A stretch of DNA of 39,896 nucleotides from an uncultured archaeon (GCA_903842985.1 CAIMOB010000041.1:1-39896); one strand, 5' to 3'; shown: positions 22,777 to 31,994, counted from the first letter of the stretch. A program made the numbers and translations. The notes: generated from the letters alone by a model not told the origin.

Positions 22777-23729
22777 GCTATCAGGTAAAAGGTTATCTTC
22801 TGGCCCAGCGTGTTCTCTGTATTTTTCTCCGTAAGCTTGCTGATTCTGCCCTGCATGCTTCTCAGCGAGATGTATTTGCTGTCATCCCTGGTCCTTATTT
22901 CATAGATGTTTTCCAAAAGCGCTTCTTTTCCATCAAGCATCAGGCACAAATCCCCTGCCAATTTTGGATTTTCTGAAGATTTGACCAGCTCATTTATTAT
23001 CTTTCCATAGCTTATTGATGGGTAAGGCACTGACTGTATCTTGAAAAGGTAGTCACCTGCCTGCACCCAGCTGTTCTCTGTCTGCTCTGGCAGATTTTCC
23101 TTGCTGAAGCCTGTCTGGTCCTTTAATTTTCCTTCAAAGTCGCTTATTATTTCAGCTGCATCCAGCTTCATCATCTTCGCCCTTACATATGTTCTTGCAT
23201 TTGCGGGGTTTATGACGCTGTAGTCAACCAAGCCGACTGCGAGTGACTTGAGATTCTCATTTTCCATTTCCTCAGGAAGCTTGAACTTTATTGTCTGCTT
23301 CACGCCCCTGTCCAGCACTTCGTCCTTCCATTCAAGAATCTTGCTGAGAATATTCTCAACAGATATGTAAGGAAGCAAATCAATTGTAATTACTCCTTCC
23401 TTTCTTGTTCCCTGATTGTATTCCTGCTCGATAATTCCAAGATAGGTTGTGAGTTTTTCATGGAGGTCGCCATAGGATGGCCTTTTTGTTGTGGGCTCGC
23501 TTGTTATGCTGAAGACTATTCCGTCCAGGTTAAGCTTCTTTGTTGTTGCTTCTTTTGGGATGTTTTCATCGCTGAAGCCTGTCTTTTCCTTCAAAGCTAC
23601 ATCAAATGGCTTTATCACTTCATTTTCCAGGAAAGATATTCCTCCTTCTCTTAGCCTGAAGTAGTTTTCTGCTGCTGCTGAATCCAATTTTTCAAATTTT
23701 TGTGGTTTTTTTACCGTTATAATCTCCAT
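22773..23729 (-). CDS. hypothetical protein with tandem duplication
   Basis: A 318-residue cytoplasmic protein of unknown function made of two related halves. Copy 1 (about 36-96) and copy 2 (about 195-250) share Leu-Lys-Glu/Asp-x-TGFS-x-EN-Ile/Leu-Pro, a Gly-x-x-Phe-x-Ile strand and SYG. Links between copies are longer in copy 1. There is no catalytic motif, metal site or membrane helix. ATG at 23729 is chosen because GGTGAT stands 6 bases before it; GTG at 23738 lies inside that site. It is divergent from a TrmB regulator and shares a palindrome with it. Confidence 0.75.
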   Translation of the reverse strand: MEIITVKKPQKFEKLDSAAAENYFRLREGGISFLENEVIKPFDVALKEKTGFSDENIPKEATTKKLNLDGIVFSITSEPTTKRPSYGDLHEKLTTYLGIIEQEYNQGTRKEGVITIDLLPYISVENILSKILEWKDEVLDRGVKQTIKFKLPEEMENENLKSLAVGLVDYSVINPANARTYVRAKMMKLDAAEIISDFEGKLKDQTGFSKENLPEQTENSWVQAGDYLFKIQSVPYPSISYGKIINELVKSSENPKLAGDLCLMLDGKEALLENIYEIRTRDDSKYISLRSMQGRISKLTEKNTENTLGQKITFYLIA

Positions 23730-23774
23730 TTTTATCACCTATAAACCTAAATGCTGGAGTTTATATAATAATTA

Positions 23775-23798
23775 TTGTGGTGATAAAGTACACCACAA
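23775..23798. promoter_or_regulatory. operator palindrome TTGTGGTG-N8-CACCACAA
   Basis: A perfect 8-bp inverted repeat with an 8-bp spacer. It lies directly before the TATA box of the TrmB gene (23799-23808) and between it and the TATA region of the divergent gene (about 23761-23768). This is the expected place for a regulator that controls both promoters. Confidence 0.75.
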
Positions 23799-23808
23799 AA
23801 TATATATA
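23799..23808 (+). promoter_or_regulatory. TATA box of TrmB-family gene
   Basis: AATATATATA about 27 bases before the ATG at 23831; the message is probably leaderless. Confidence 0.6.
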
Positions 23809-23830
23809 GAAGCTTTACCTTTTTTATATT

Positions 23831-24550
23831 ATGAATATCAAATTTTTAGAAGAAATCGGGCTGACGAACACAGAAGCGAAGATTTATCTGATACTTCTAA
23901 AGGAAGGGGCTTCTTTAGCTGGTACAATCACAAGGAATACAGGCATTCACAGAAGAAGCGTCTATGATGCAATTGAAAGGCTTGTTGAGAAAGGTCTTGT
24001 GAGCTACATCAAAACCAACAACAGGAAATATTTTGAGGCAGTTGACCCTTCAAGGCTGCTTGAGATTGCTGAGGAGAAGAAGCAGAATGTTTTTTCCTTG
24101 ATTCCTGAGCTTGAACTGATGAAGAAATTCTCAAAGGAGAAGAAAGAAACTGTGTTTTTTAGGGGAAAGCCTGCATTGAAATCTGTTTTTGACGACCAGA
24201 TAAAAGTCGGCAAGGAAATACTTATTTTTGGCGATGCAATAAATGTTAATGAGATACTGAAATACTATTTCCCAAAGTTTGACAGGGAAAGGGCAAGGAA
24301 AAATATAAAAGTGAAGATGCTTTTTGACGAATCTGCGCGGAAAAACAAAGAATTGAGGAAGATTCCGCTTTCGAGCGTCAGATTCATACCAAAGGGCTAC
24401 GGAAGCCCGATGTCAATTTACATTTACGGGGCGAATGTGTCTATTGTTTTATGGTCAGAGCTTCCAATCGCAATCTTAATAAGGGAGAAGGCGATTGCTG
24501 ACGGCTTCAGGAATTACTTCGAGTTCATGTGGAAAATAGCACGGCAGTGA
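23831..24550 (+). CDS. TrmB-family transcriptional regulator
   Basis: A 239-residue archaeal regulator. Residues 1-75 form the TrmB winged helix (FLEEIGLTNTEAKIYLILLK, HRRSVYDAIERLVEKGLVSY), followed by a coiled stretch (EEKKQNVFSLIPELELMKKF) and a C-terminal effector domain of the TrmB type with FRGKPALKSVFDDQI and YIYGANVSIVLWSEL. No sugar-binding extension is present, so its ligand is unknown. The TGA lies inside the tRNA-Gly gene: the last 10 bases are shared. The upstream palindrome suggests self-control and control of the divergent gene. Confidence 0.88.
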   Translation: MNIKFLEEIGLTNTEAKIYLILLKEGASLAGTITRNTGIHRRSVYDAIERLVEKGLVSYIKTNNRKYFEAVDPSRLLEIAEEKKQNVFSLIPELELMKKFSKEKKETVFFRGKPALKSVFDDQIKVGKEILIFGDAINVNEILKYYFPKFDRERARKNIKVKMLFDESARKNKELRKIPLSSVRFIPKGYGSPMSIYIYGANVSIVLWSELPIAILIREKAIADGFRNYFEFMWKIARQ

Positions 24551-24611
24551 TCTAGTGGTATGATTTGACCTTCCCAAGGTCAATGTGCGGGTTCGATTCC
24601 CGCCTGCCGTA
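24541..24611 (+). tRNA. tRNA-Gly (CCC)
   Basis: Acceptor ACGGCAG/CTGCCGT, D-arm ATCT-AGTGGTA-TGAT, anticodon arm TGACC-TTCCCAA-GGTCA with anticodon CCC, T-arm GCGGG-TTCGATT-CCCGC, discriminator A73 and no CCA. No intron. The first pair is A1-U72, whereas most archaeal tRNA-Gly genes have G1-C72. The gene overlaps the TrmB coding end by 10 bases and directly abuts the end of the convergent PP-loop gene, so it has no free flanks. Confidence 0.9.
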
Positions 24612-25913
24612 TTAAACTAAATCTTTTAACTCTTCTTTGTAAATAGAATTCACTTTCCTCTCAATCCTCTTCGGCATGATTGAAGGATAAATCCTGAAGA
24701 ACTTCTTTCTTAATTCATCTTCTCTTTCTTTTGCTTCGTCGAAGAACTTCTTCCTGAACTTGTCAATCAGATACCCTCTTGCGCCTTCTTTGTATGCAAG
24801 ATAGAACTCAAGCAGCTGCTCGTCCCTTACATCCTTGCTTCGGTCGTATGAATCTGTTTTCTTTCCGCCGAATAGGCAGTAGAGTTTCTGGTGCTTCTTT
24901 TCAAGGAAACTGCTTCTCAGGCCCACATCCTTTGGATTTGCACCAAACGCCCTCATCAAAATTGCTGTGTCGCTGCAGCTGTTGCATGCATGGCACCATC
25001 TTTTTTCCCTTGTGCCGTCCAATTCACCGCAGCTTGTCTGGAATTTTCCAAGTTTCTTGTATCTTGTGTGCAGGATTTTTGTGATGGCTATGTCAGTGAG
25101 CGGCTCAATTGCAGAAAAAACATTTCCGCCGGTGATTTTGTTAATCATTTTATTCTGCTTCTTCATCCAGATGGTTGTCTGGTCAAATGATGGGAATGTT
25201 TTAATCCCTTCTTTTGTTTTGAATGTGAAATTCATGTCCTGCTGGTTGCCTGGCACAACATACCTGCATTTGTAATTGCTCATTAAAGGTATCGAGATGA
25301 AGCAGAAGCTTGTTAGCATGTGAGAGTAGCCAAGACAGCTTTCTTCCTTGTTCCAGGTCTCAAAGTCATTCAATTTTTCAAGCTCATTTGTAACAACTTT
25401 TGTGCCAAGCTTCTTCGCATATCTTAATTTTGTCCTGTTCTCGCCAGGCGAGACAGTGTCATTTATGTAGACAGGAACGGTCTTCAAGCCAATCTCCCTG
25501 CATACTCCCAGCGTCAGCAGCGAGTCCTTGCCAAATGAAATTGGAATTACTGCGCCCTCTCCTAAGTTATATCTGTGTTCTGGATTTTTTATTTTGCCTG
25601 AAGCAAACTCGTATTTTATAGAATTGAATATCTTAATTGTTTTTTTCGCAGAAACATTATAGTCATCAACAGCAGAGGGAATTGATTTTCTTACAACTTC
25701 CTTGAACTCATTGTAGAACAAGGGCTTTGAAGTATTGTATTTTACTTTCTTTAACCCTGCAACCAAAGGCATTGTTACTGTAAGCAGATGCGCCAGATTG
25801 TCTGTCAGGAATTCCTTGTCAGGGAAGCGCTGCCAAACATCTTTTGGATAAGAAAGCCTGTATTTGCCGTTGACAGCCAATCCATTTATTTCATTATTGA
25901 AATTTAAATTCAT
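24612..25913 (-). CDS. PP-loop ATPase, QueC/MurL-like
   Basis: A 433-residue protein with an ATP-pyrophosphatase PP-loop ISFGKDSLL (Ser126-Phe127-Gly128-Lys129-Asp130-Ser131; the usual motif is Ser-Gly-Gly-Lys-Asp-Ser). A CHACNSC cluster near 310 suggests a metal site. Such enzymes activate a carbonyl with ATP, as in QueC (preQ0), thiolation enzymes or MurL (a peptidoglycan-precursor epimerase); MurL-like motifs include the CxxCxxC region. Which reaction applies here is not decidable. ATG at 25913 is chosen over TTG at 25919 because a TATA box TTTATAAACA lies about 27 bases before it. Confidence 0.72.
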   Translation of the reverse strand: MNLNFNNEINGLAVNGKYRLSYPKDVWQRFPDKEFLTDNLAHLLTVTMPLVAGLKKVKYNTSKPLFYNEFKEVVRKSIPSAVDDYNVSAKKTIKIFNSIKYEFASGKIKNPEHRYNLGEGAVIPISFGKDSLLTLGVCREIGLKTVPVYINDTVSPGENRTKLRYAKKLGTKVVTNELEKLNDFETWNKEESCLGYSHMLTSFCFISIPLMSNYKCRYVVPGNQQDMNFTFKTKEGIKTFPSFDQTTIWMKKQNKMINKITGGNVFSAIEPLTDIAITKILHTRYKKLGKFQTSCGELDGTREKRWCHACNSCSDTAILMRAFGANPKDVGLRSSFLEKKHQKLYCLFGGKKTDSYDRSKDVRDEQLLEFYLAYKEGARGYLIDKFRKKFFDEAKEREDELRKKFFRIYPSIMPKRIERKVNSIYKEELKDLV

Positions 25914-25975
25914 TCCCAAATATAAATTATATTTGTTTATAAACCTTCACTTCCACTGGACATCCCTTCACAGGG

Positions 25976-25984
25976 TTTAAATAT
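25976..25984 (+). promoter_or_regulatory. TATA box of hef
   Basis: TTTAAATAT about 27 bases before the ATG at 26006, facing away from the PP-loop promoter. Confidence 0.5.
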
Positions 25985-26005
25985 CTGTAGGGATTATGCC
26001 TTACA

Positions 26006-28183
26006 ATGATTAAGAATTTTACCCCAAGGCTGTATCAGGAAACTATTTTAGCAACTGCAGTTGAAAAAAACACACTAGTTGTGCTTCCGACAGGCATGGG
26101 CAAGACAAATATCTTCCTTATGCTTGCTGCGCACCGCCTAAAAAACTACCCTGATTCAAAAATACTCTTCATCGGACCGACAAGGCCGCTGATTGACCAG
26201 TACTACAATGTTTTCAGGGAAAATTTTGACATTCCGGAAGAGCAGATGGCAATCTTCACCGGCTTTGTGAAGCCGGAAAAGAGGCACGAGCTTTGGAAAA
26301 GCGCAAAAATAATTTTCTCGACTCCGCAGGGCCTGGAGAATGATGTCATTTCAAGCAGGATTGCGCTGGAAGATGTAAGCCTATTGGGAATAGACGAGGC
26401 GCATCGCGCAACAGGCGACTATTCATATAATTTCATAGCAAAGCAGTACAGCAAATTAGCAAGATACCCGAGGATTATTGCACTGACAGCTTCGCCTGGC
26501 TCTGATATTGAAAAGATAAATGAAGTCTGCAAGAATCTTTACATTGAGGCAGTTGAAATAAGGACTTATGACGACCCTGATGTGAAGCAGTATGTGCAGA
26601 AGATTGACATGGAATGGAATGAAGTCCAGCTTCCAGCACAGTTCAAGGAGATAAAATACTATCTTGATTCCTGTTTCAGGTCAAAATTAATTGAGATGAA
26701 GAATATTGGCTACCTGAATTCAACTCAGGTTTCAAAAAAGGATTTGCTTTTGCTTCAGGGCCAGCTTCAGGCGAGGATTGGCCAGGGCGAGAAAGAGCCG
26801 AATATCTGGAGAGCTGTTTCGCTTGGTGCAGAAGCATTAAAGATTTACCACGCATCTGAATTACTGGAGACGCAGAGCCCCCAATCTCTGCTTAACTATC
26901 TTGAAAAGCTGAATGAGTCGGCAGCAAACACAAAAACAAAGGCTGTGCAGAACCTTGTGCAGGACATTAATTTCAGGTCAGCGCTGCTGAGAACAAAAAA
27001 ACTTGTTGAATTGGGCATAGAGCATCCGAAGCTGATTGAATTAAAAAATGTAATCAGCAAAAACAAGGGAAAGAAGGTTCTGGTTTTCAACAATTTCAGG
27101 GACAATGCTGCAAAGCTTGTTTCTGAGATAAATAAATTAGGGGTTAAGGCAGAACTTTTCATCGGGCAGCAGAAAAGGAATGGCTCAGGCATGAGCCAGA
27201 AGGAGCAGAAGGAAGTTGTTGACAAGTTCAGGAATAATGAGTTTGATATTCTTGTCTGCACATCAATTGGAGAGGAAGGATTGGACATTCCAAAGGTTGA
27301 CTTGGTTATTTTCTACGAGCCTATTCCGTCGGCAATAAGGCACATCCAAAGAAGGGGAAGGACAGGAAGAAGCGGGAAGGGAAGCGTTATTGTTCTTGTC
27401 ACAAAAGGCACAAGAGATGAGTATTACAGATGGTCAGCATATCACAAAGAGAAAAGAATGCATCGCATTCTGAATGAGTTGAAGACGAAGCTTCAACTGA
27501 CAAAAAGAAAAGACACTTCGCTTGAGAAATACACTGCATCTGGAATAAAGATTTTTGCTGATTACAGGGAAAAAGGATCTGGAATCATAAAAGAACTTGT
27601 TGATTTAGGTGTTAATATTGATTTGCGGAAGCTTGAAACAGCCGATTATGTCTTGAGCTCAAGAGTCGGCGTTGAATACAAGACGCAGAAGGATTTTGTT
27701 GATTCAATAATCGACGGCAGGCTGCTTTCGCAGTTGAAGACACTGAAGCAGAGCTTTGACAGGCCTTTGGTTGTTGTCGAAGGCGACGAAGATATTTTCT
27801 CGCAGAGAAATATTCACACAAACGCAATAAGAGGCATGATTGCGACAATTGCAGTGAGCTATGGGATTCCGCTGATATTCACAAAGAACTTCAAGGAAAC
27901 ATCTGCGCTGCTTGCTGTAATCGCGAAGAGGGAGCAGGAGGATGTGCAGAGAGAAGTCCAGTTTCACACAAAGAAGCCACTGACAATGAAGGAAATCCAA
28001 GAATATGTTGTAAGCGCATTTCCTTCTGTTGGAACATCACTTGCAAGGGATTTGCTGAAGAGCTTCGGCTCTGTGAAGAATATTGTAAACGCGTCTGAGA
28101 AGACGCTGAAGGATGTTGAAGGTGTTGGCGAAAAGATTGCAAAGAACATAAAGGATGCTGTTGATTCTGAATATAAGGACTAA
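26006..28183 (+). CDS. hef: Hef helicase-nuclease
   Basis: A 725-residue Hef, an archaeal relative of FANCM and XPF that acts at stalled forks. Helicase: PTGMGKT at 28-34, DEAH (GIDEAHRA near 130), SF2 C-terminal motifs ending HIQRRGRTGRSGKG. Nuclease: ADYVLSSRVGVEYKTQKDF near 545-561, then a helix-hairpin-helix pair (SVGTSLARDLLKSFGSV, VEGVGEKIAKNI). The ERKxxxD motif of XPF enzymes is present as Glu-Tyr-Lys-Thr-Gln-Lys-Asp, i.e. Arg replaced by Tyr; the Asp of the GD motif is kept as Ala-Asp. Fold and helicase are intact; nuclease activity is not certain. Confidence 0.93.
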   Translation: MIKNFTPRLYQETILATAVEKNTLVVLPTGMGKTNIFLMLAAHRLKNYPDSKILFIGPTRPLIDQYYNVFRENFDIPEEQMAIFTGFVKPEKRHELWKSAKIIFSTPQGLENDVISSRIALEDVSLLGIDEAHRATGDYSYNFIAKQYSKLARYPRIIALTASPGSDIEKINEVCKNLYIEAVEIRTYDDPDVKQYVQKIDMEWNEVQLPAQFKEIKYYLDSCFRSKLIEMKNIGYLNSTQVSKKDLLLLQGQLQARIGQGEKEPNIWRAVSLGAEALKIYHASELLETQSPQSLLNYLEKLNESAANTKTKAVQNLVQDINFRSALLRTKKLVELGIEHPKLIELKNVISKNKGKKVLVFNNFRDNAAKLVSEINKLGVKAELFIGQQKRNGSGMSQKEQKEVVDKFRNNEFDILVCTSIGEEGLDIPKVDLVIFYEPIPSAIRHIQRRGRTGRSGKGSVIVLVTKGTRDEYYRWSAYHKEKRMHRILNELKTKLQLTKRKDTSLEKYTASGIKIFADYREKGSGIIKELVDLGVNIDLRKLETADYVLSSRVGVEYKTQKDFVDSIIDGRLLSQLKTLKQSFDRPLVVVEGDEDIFSQRNIHTNAIRGMIATIAVSYGIPLIFTKNFKETSALLAVIAKREQEDVQREVQFHTKKPLTMKEIQEYVVSAFPSVGTSLARDLLKSFGSVKNIVNASEKTLKDVEGVGEKIAKNIKDAVDSEYKD

Positions 28184-29379
28184 GCTGATGGATATTTTTT
28201 ATTGCTTTGTATCATTAATATTACTGCTGCAATTAATGCAAGTATTGCGCCGTACATAAAAGACCAGCTGTAGGAGAATGCTGTCCATAATACACCTGCA
28301 ATTGCGCTTGACACCAAATCGCCTATGCCATCCACAGTTGTCAATAAACCGAAACCTGTTCCCCTGATATCTTTTGCCAGAAGGTCTGCTGCATAAGCTC
28401 TTTCCATTACATCAATAAGCCCTGTCTCCACGCCTGCGAGCAGGAATAGAACAATAAAACTTGGTATGGCTGTTGGAAGCGCAACAAACCCTACGCAGTA
28501 TAATACAAATATTAAATATCCTGCTCCCACAAGGAATCTTTTGCTCATCTTATCTCCCAAAACTCCAGATACAAATGCAAATATTGCAGCACCCACATTC
28601 AGGAGAGCGTATAATCCTGCTGCAATGCTGCCTGCAGCCAATACTCCCATTGATGGTCTCAGCGCTTCCATGACTCTTAAAATGAGGAATGTGTTTGCAA
28701 AGTTTGCTATGCCAAAAATAGCAGTTGCAAAAAGGAATCTCTTGAAATCAGAGGGCATGTTCTTGATGGTGCCCCAAAATTCCATCTTGGTAATTTTTTT
28801 CTTGTACTTTTCCCTCACCATTAATACAGAAATGACTGCAAGTATTCCAGGTATCAGCGCAAGGAAGAATATGTTTCTTACGCCAAGCACAGGCAGCAGA
28901 AAGAACGCAAGTGCTGGGCCAATGATTGCTCCAAACGTGTCCATCATCCTCTCAAAGCCAAATGATTTGCTTCTTGTTTCCTTATCCACAGAATCTGACA
29001 GTAAAGCATCTCTTGCAGGACTTCTCATACCCATTCCAAGCCAGCCCAATGTTTTTGCTATTAATACATGAATCCAATGAGTAGCGAAGCCGAGTAGTGG
29101 GATGAAAAATCCAGTCATCACATAGCCAAGTATGATAAATGGTTTTCTTTTCCCGACTTTGTCGCTGTACCAGCCGGCAAATGTCTTAAAAAAGCTTGAA
29201 GAAAAATCAGATACTCCCTCTATAATCCCCAGTATTGCAGCTGCGCTGTGCAATTCAACTGATAAGAATATGGGCAGTATTGCCGTAGCCATCTCATGGC
29301 TCATGTCGCTGAATAAGCTGGCAAGTCCGAATAAGAATATGTTTCTATTCAGCCATCCTTTCTTCTTTTTATGAGACAT
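28180..29379 (-). CDS. MFS transporter
   Basis: A 399-residue major facilitator superfamily protein with about 12 hydrophobic helices and a central cytoplasmic loop (MVREKYKKKITKMEF). The motif A-like GWYSDKVGKRKP near 66-77 in the loop between helices 2 and 3 is the MFS signature. SPARDALLSDSVDKETRSKSFGF follows in the next cytoplasmic loop, as in drug- and nitrate-type subfamilies. The substrate is unknown. It overlaps hef by 4 bases tail to tail and lies 41 bases after the P-type ATPase start region on the same strand direction. Confidence 0.85.
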   Translation of the reverse strand: MSHKKKKGWLNRNIFLFGLASLFSDMSHEMATAILPIFLSVELHSAAAILGIIEGVSDFSSSFFKTFAGWYSDKVGKRKPFIILGYVMTGFFIPLLGFATHWIHVLIAKTLGWLGMGMRSPARDALLSDSVDKETRSKSFGFERMMDTFGAIIGPALAFFLLPVLGVRNIFFLALIPGILAVISVLMVREKYKKKITKMEFWGTIKNMPSDFKRFLFATAIFGIANFANTFLILRVMEALRPSMGVLAAGSIAAGLYALLNVGAAIFAFVSGVLGDKMSKRFLVGAGYLIFVLYCVGFVALPTAIPSFIVLFLLAGVETGLIDVMERAYAADLLAKDIRGTGFGLLTTVDGIGDLVSSAIAGVLWTAFSYSWSFMYGAILALIAAVILMIQSNKKYPSA

Positions 29380-29420
29380 CTTTAATCACTTTGCTTAATC
29401 CAATTTATATATTTTACTTT

Positions 29421-31967
29421 TCAGATATCATATTTCTTGAAAAAGAAATATTTCCCGACTTCCACAAGCACCAGGTATGTTATGACCATCAGCATCAGGA
29501 TGATGAAGTAAAGCAAAGGGGGCTGGGTAAAACCAAACAATTTTCCAAGAAAGGTAAATGGTATCAGGATTGCTGCCAATGTAACCAGAAGCGTGCTTAT
29601 CAGTAATCCCTTGCTTGGCCTGCTCCTGAAGAAAGGAATTCTTTTTGTCCTTATTATCAGGACAACAAGCGCCTGGGTTATCAGCGATTCGATGAACCAG
29701 CCTGTCTGGAACAGTGAAATTGAGGCATTGAAGACAAAAATCATGACAAGATATGTGAGGAAGTCGTAGATAGAGCTTATGGGCCCGAAGAAAAGCATGT
29801 ATTTTTTTATGTAATTTATGTTGAACTTCTTCGGCTTCTTCACATACTCCTCATCAACATTATCTGTGGGGATTGTCATTTCTGAAAAATCATAAACTAA
29901 GTTTGTAAGAAGAATCTGAACAGGAAGCATGGGCAGGAACGGCAGGAATATTGATGCAGCTGCTGCGCTGAACATGTTCCCGAAATTCGAGCTTGTGCCC
30001 GTCATTATGTATTTTATTGTGTTGCCAAATATCTTTCTGCCATGCGTAACGCTCTCTGCAAGGACATTCAGGCTTTTCTTCAGGAGAATTATGTCAGATG
30101 CATCTTTCGCAACATCAACCGCGTCATTAACAGAGATTGCGACATCTGCCTCGTGCAGCGCAGGCACGTCATTGACACCGTCTCCCATGAAGCCGACATC
30201 GTGGCCGTTCTGCTTCAGCGCCCTTATTATCCTCTGCTTCTGCATTGGCGTGAGCCTGCAGAACAGGTTTGCCTCCTCAACAGCTTTTTTCAGTTTTTCA
30301 TCGTCCATTCGGTCTATCTCATTCCCAAGAACAACATTGCGCATCGGTATCCCTATCTCCTCGGTAATTTTCTGCGTAATTAATTCATTGTCGCCAGTGA
30401 GTATCTTAAACTTTATGTTAAGTGCCGCCAGTTTTTCAATCGCGCTCCTGACTGTTTTTTTCGGCGGATCAAGGAATGTCACAAACCCGAGAAGCGTCAG
30501 GCCGCTCTCATCCTTCAGCTCATAATCTTTCTTAAGCTCAACTTCCTTGTAAGCCACAGCAACAACCCTCAGCCCCTGGTTTGCAAATCCTGCAAGCCTT
30601 TTTTCAAGCTTCTTCAGATGGCTTGATATTGAAACGGTTTTTCCGCCAATGTGGACCTTTGTACAGCTCTTCAAAGTTGAGTGGGGCGCGCCTTTTGTTA
30701 TAAAAAGTATTTTCCTCCCATTTCTGACAACAACAGACATTCTCTTCCTGTCATAGTCAAATGGAAGTTCGTCTATTTTGGTATAGAGCTTTGACTTCTC
30801 CTTAATATCTGCCTTTGCGTGCTGCCAGAGCGAAATGTCTATGGGGTTTCCGAAATATTTTTTCCCATGGGCAACGGCTGAGTTGCAAACAAGGCTGTAG
30901 AGCATAACCTTTTCATTTGACTTGTCATCGGCATCGGGGTGGCTGTAAAGCGAAATTGTTCCTTCTGTCAGCGTCCCTGTCTTGTCTGTGCAGAGCACAT
31001 CCATATTGCCGAAATCCTCAATTGAAATCAGCCTTTTGACAACAACGTCATGCTTTGCCATTGCGTGAGCGCCCTTTGAGAGCCCGACACTTATTATCAT
31101 CGGCAGAAGCTCAGGAGTAAGCCCGATTGCAATTGCAAGCGCAAACAGCAGCGAATTAAGAACTTCGTGCTTCATGAGTGTGTTTATGAAAAAAATACTG
31201 ATAACCAGCACCAGGATTGTCTTCAGGAGCATCCCCCCGAATTTGTCTATGCCTTTCTGGAATTCTGTTTCCGGCTTTTCGTTCACAGCTTCCTTTGCTA
31301 TCTTGCCAAACTCAGTATTTTCGCCTGTTTTTACAACAACGCCAAGGCATTCGCCTTCAACAACAGTTGTGCCTGCAAACGCATAGTTCTTGAGCTCGCG
31401 CAGAATAAAGCTGCTGAGCTTCAGCGCAGCAGAGTTTTTTCTGACAGGCATTGACTCGCCTGTAAGCACTGCCTCGTTTATTTCAAGATTTTTTGCCTGT
31501 ATTATCCTCAAATCAGCAGGAACTACGCTTCCTATGTTAAGGTAAACAACGTCGCCAGGCACAATATTCTTCACATCAACTTCTATCTTCTCGTCATTCC
31601 TAATCACTGTTGTCCTGTAAGCTATCTTTTTGTTCAGCTCCTCAACAATTTTTTCTGACTTGAATTCATTGTAGAATGAAAGCAGCGATGCAAGAAGCAC
31701 AATTGACAGTATTATTATTGTATCTGTAATCTGGCCGAAAAATGCTGAAATGATGCTGACAGCAATAAGAATCCACATCAGCGGGCTCTTGAACTGCCTC
31801 AGAAAAATAAGCAGCGGAACAAACCTTTTCTTTTTCAGTGCATTATAGCCATATTTTTCCAGCCTTGACCTTGCTTCCTGCTCTGTCAGGCCGTTTTCAG
31901 AGCTTCCAAGAACGCTTAGGACATCAGCTTCCCTTTTAGACCAATAGTCTGCTGCCTCTTTTACCAT
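29421..31967 (-). CDS. mgtA: MgtA-type P-type ATPase (Mg2+ importer)
   Basis: An 848-residue P3B-type ATPase. TGES (LTGESMPVRK) marks the A domain, CTDKTGTL near residue 325-332 carries the phosphorylated Asp, KGAP marks the nucleotide-binding domain, and GDGVNDVPALHEADVAISV the P-domain hinge. Transmembrane helices group as in MgtA/MgtB with extra C-terminal helices; FVPLLIFLRQFKSPLMWILI is the N-terminal family segment. Substrate is Mg2+ by family. No Mg-sensing leader was recognised in the short gap before it. Confidence 0.9.
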   Translation of the reverse strand: MVKEAADYWSKREADVLSVLGSSENGLTEQEARSRLEKYGYNALKKKRFVPLLIFLRQFKSPLMWILIAVSIISAFFGQITDTIIILSIVLLASLLSFYNEFKSEKIVEELNKKIAYRTTVIRNDEKIEVDVKNIVPGDVVYLNIGSVVPADLRIIQAKNLEINEAVLTGESMPVRKNSAALKLSSFILRELKNYAFAGTTVVEGECLGVVVKTGENTEFGKIAKEAVNEKPETEFQKGIDKFGGMLLKTILVLVISIFFINTLMKHEVLNSLLFALAIAIGLTPELLPMIISVGLSKGAHAMAKHDVVVKRLISIEDFGNMDVLCTDKTGTLTEGTISLYSHPDADDKSNEKVMLYSLVCNSAVAHGKKYFGNPIDISLWQHAKADIKEKSKLYTKIDELPFDYDRKRMSVVVRNGRKILFITKGAPHSTLKSCTKVHIGGKTVSISSHLKKLEKRLAGFANQGLRVVAVAYKEVELKKDYELKDESGLTLLGFVTFLDPPKKTVRSAIEKLAALNIKFKILTGDNELITQKITEEIGIPMRNVVLGNEIDRMDDEKLKKAVEEANLFCRLTPMQKQRIIRALKQNGHDVGFMGDGVNDVPALHEADVAISVNDAVDVAKDASDIILLKKSLNVLAESVTHGRKIFGNTIKYIMTGTSSNFGNMFSAAAASIFLPFLPMLPVQILLTNLVYDFSEMTIPTDNVDEEYVKKPKKFNINYIKKYMLFFGPISSIYDFLTYLVMIFVFNASISLFQTGWFIESLITQALVVLIIRTKRIPFFRSRPSKGLLISTLLVTLAAILIPFTFLGKLFGFTQPPLLYFIILMLMVITYLVLVEVGKYFFFKKYDI

Positions 31968-31994
31968 ATTTCACTTAAAAAGTGGCTTCTATTT

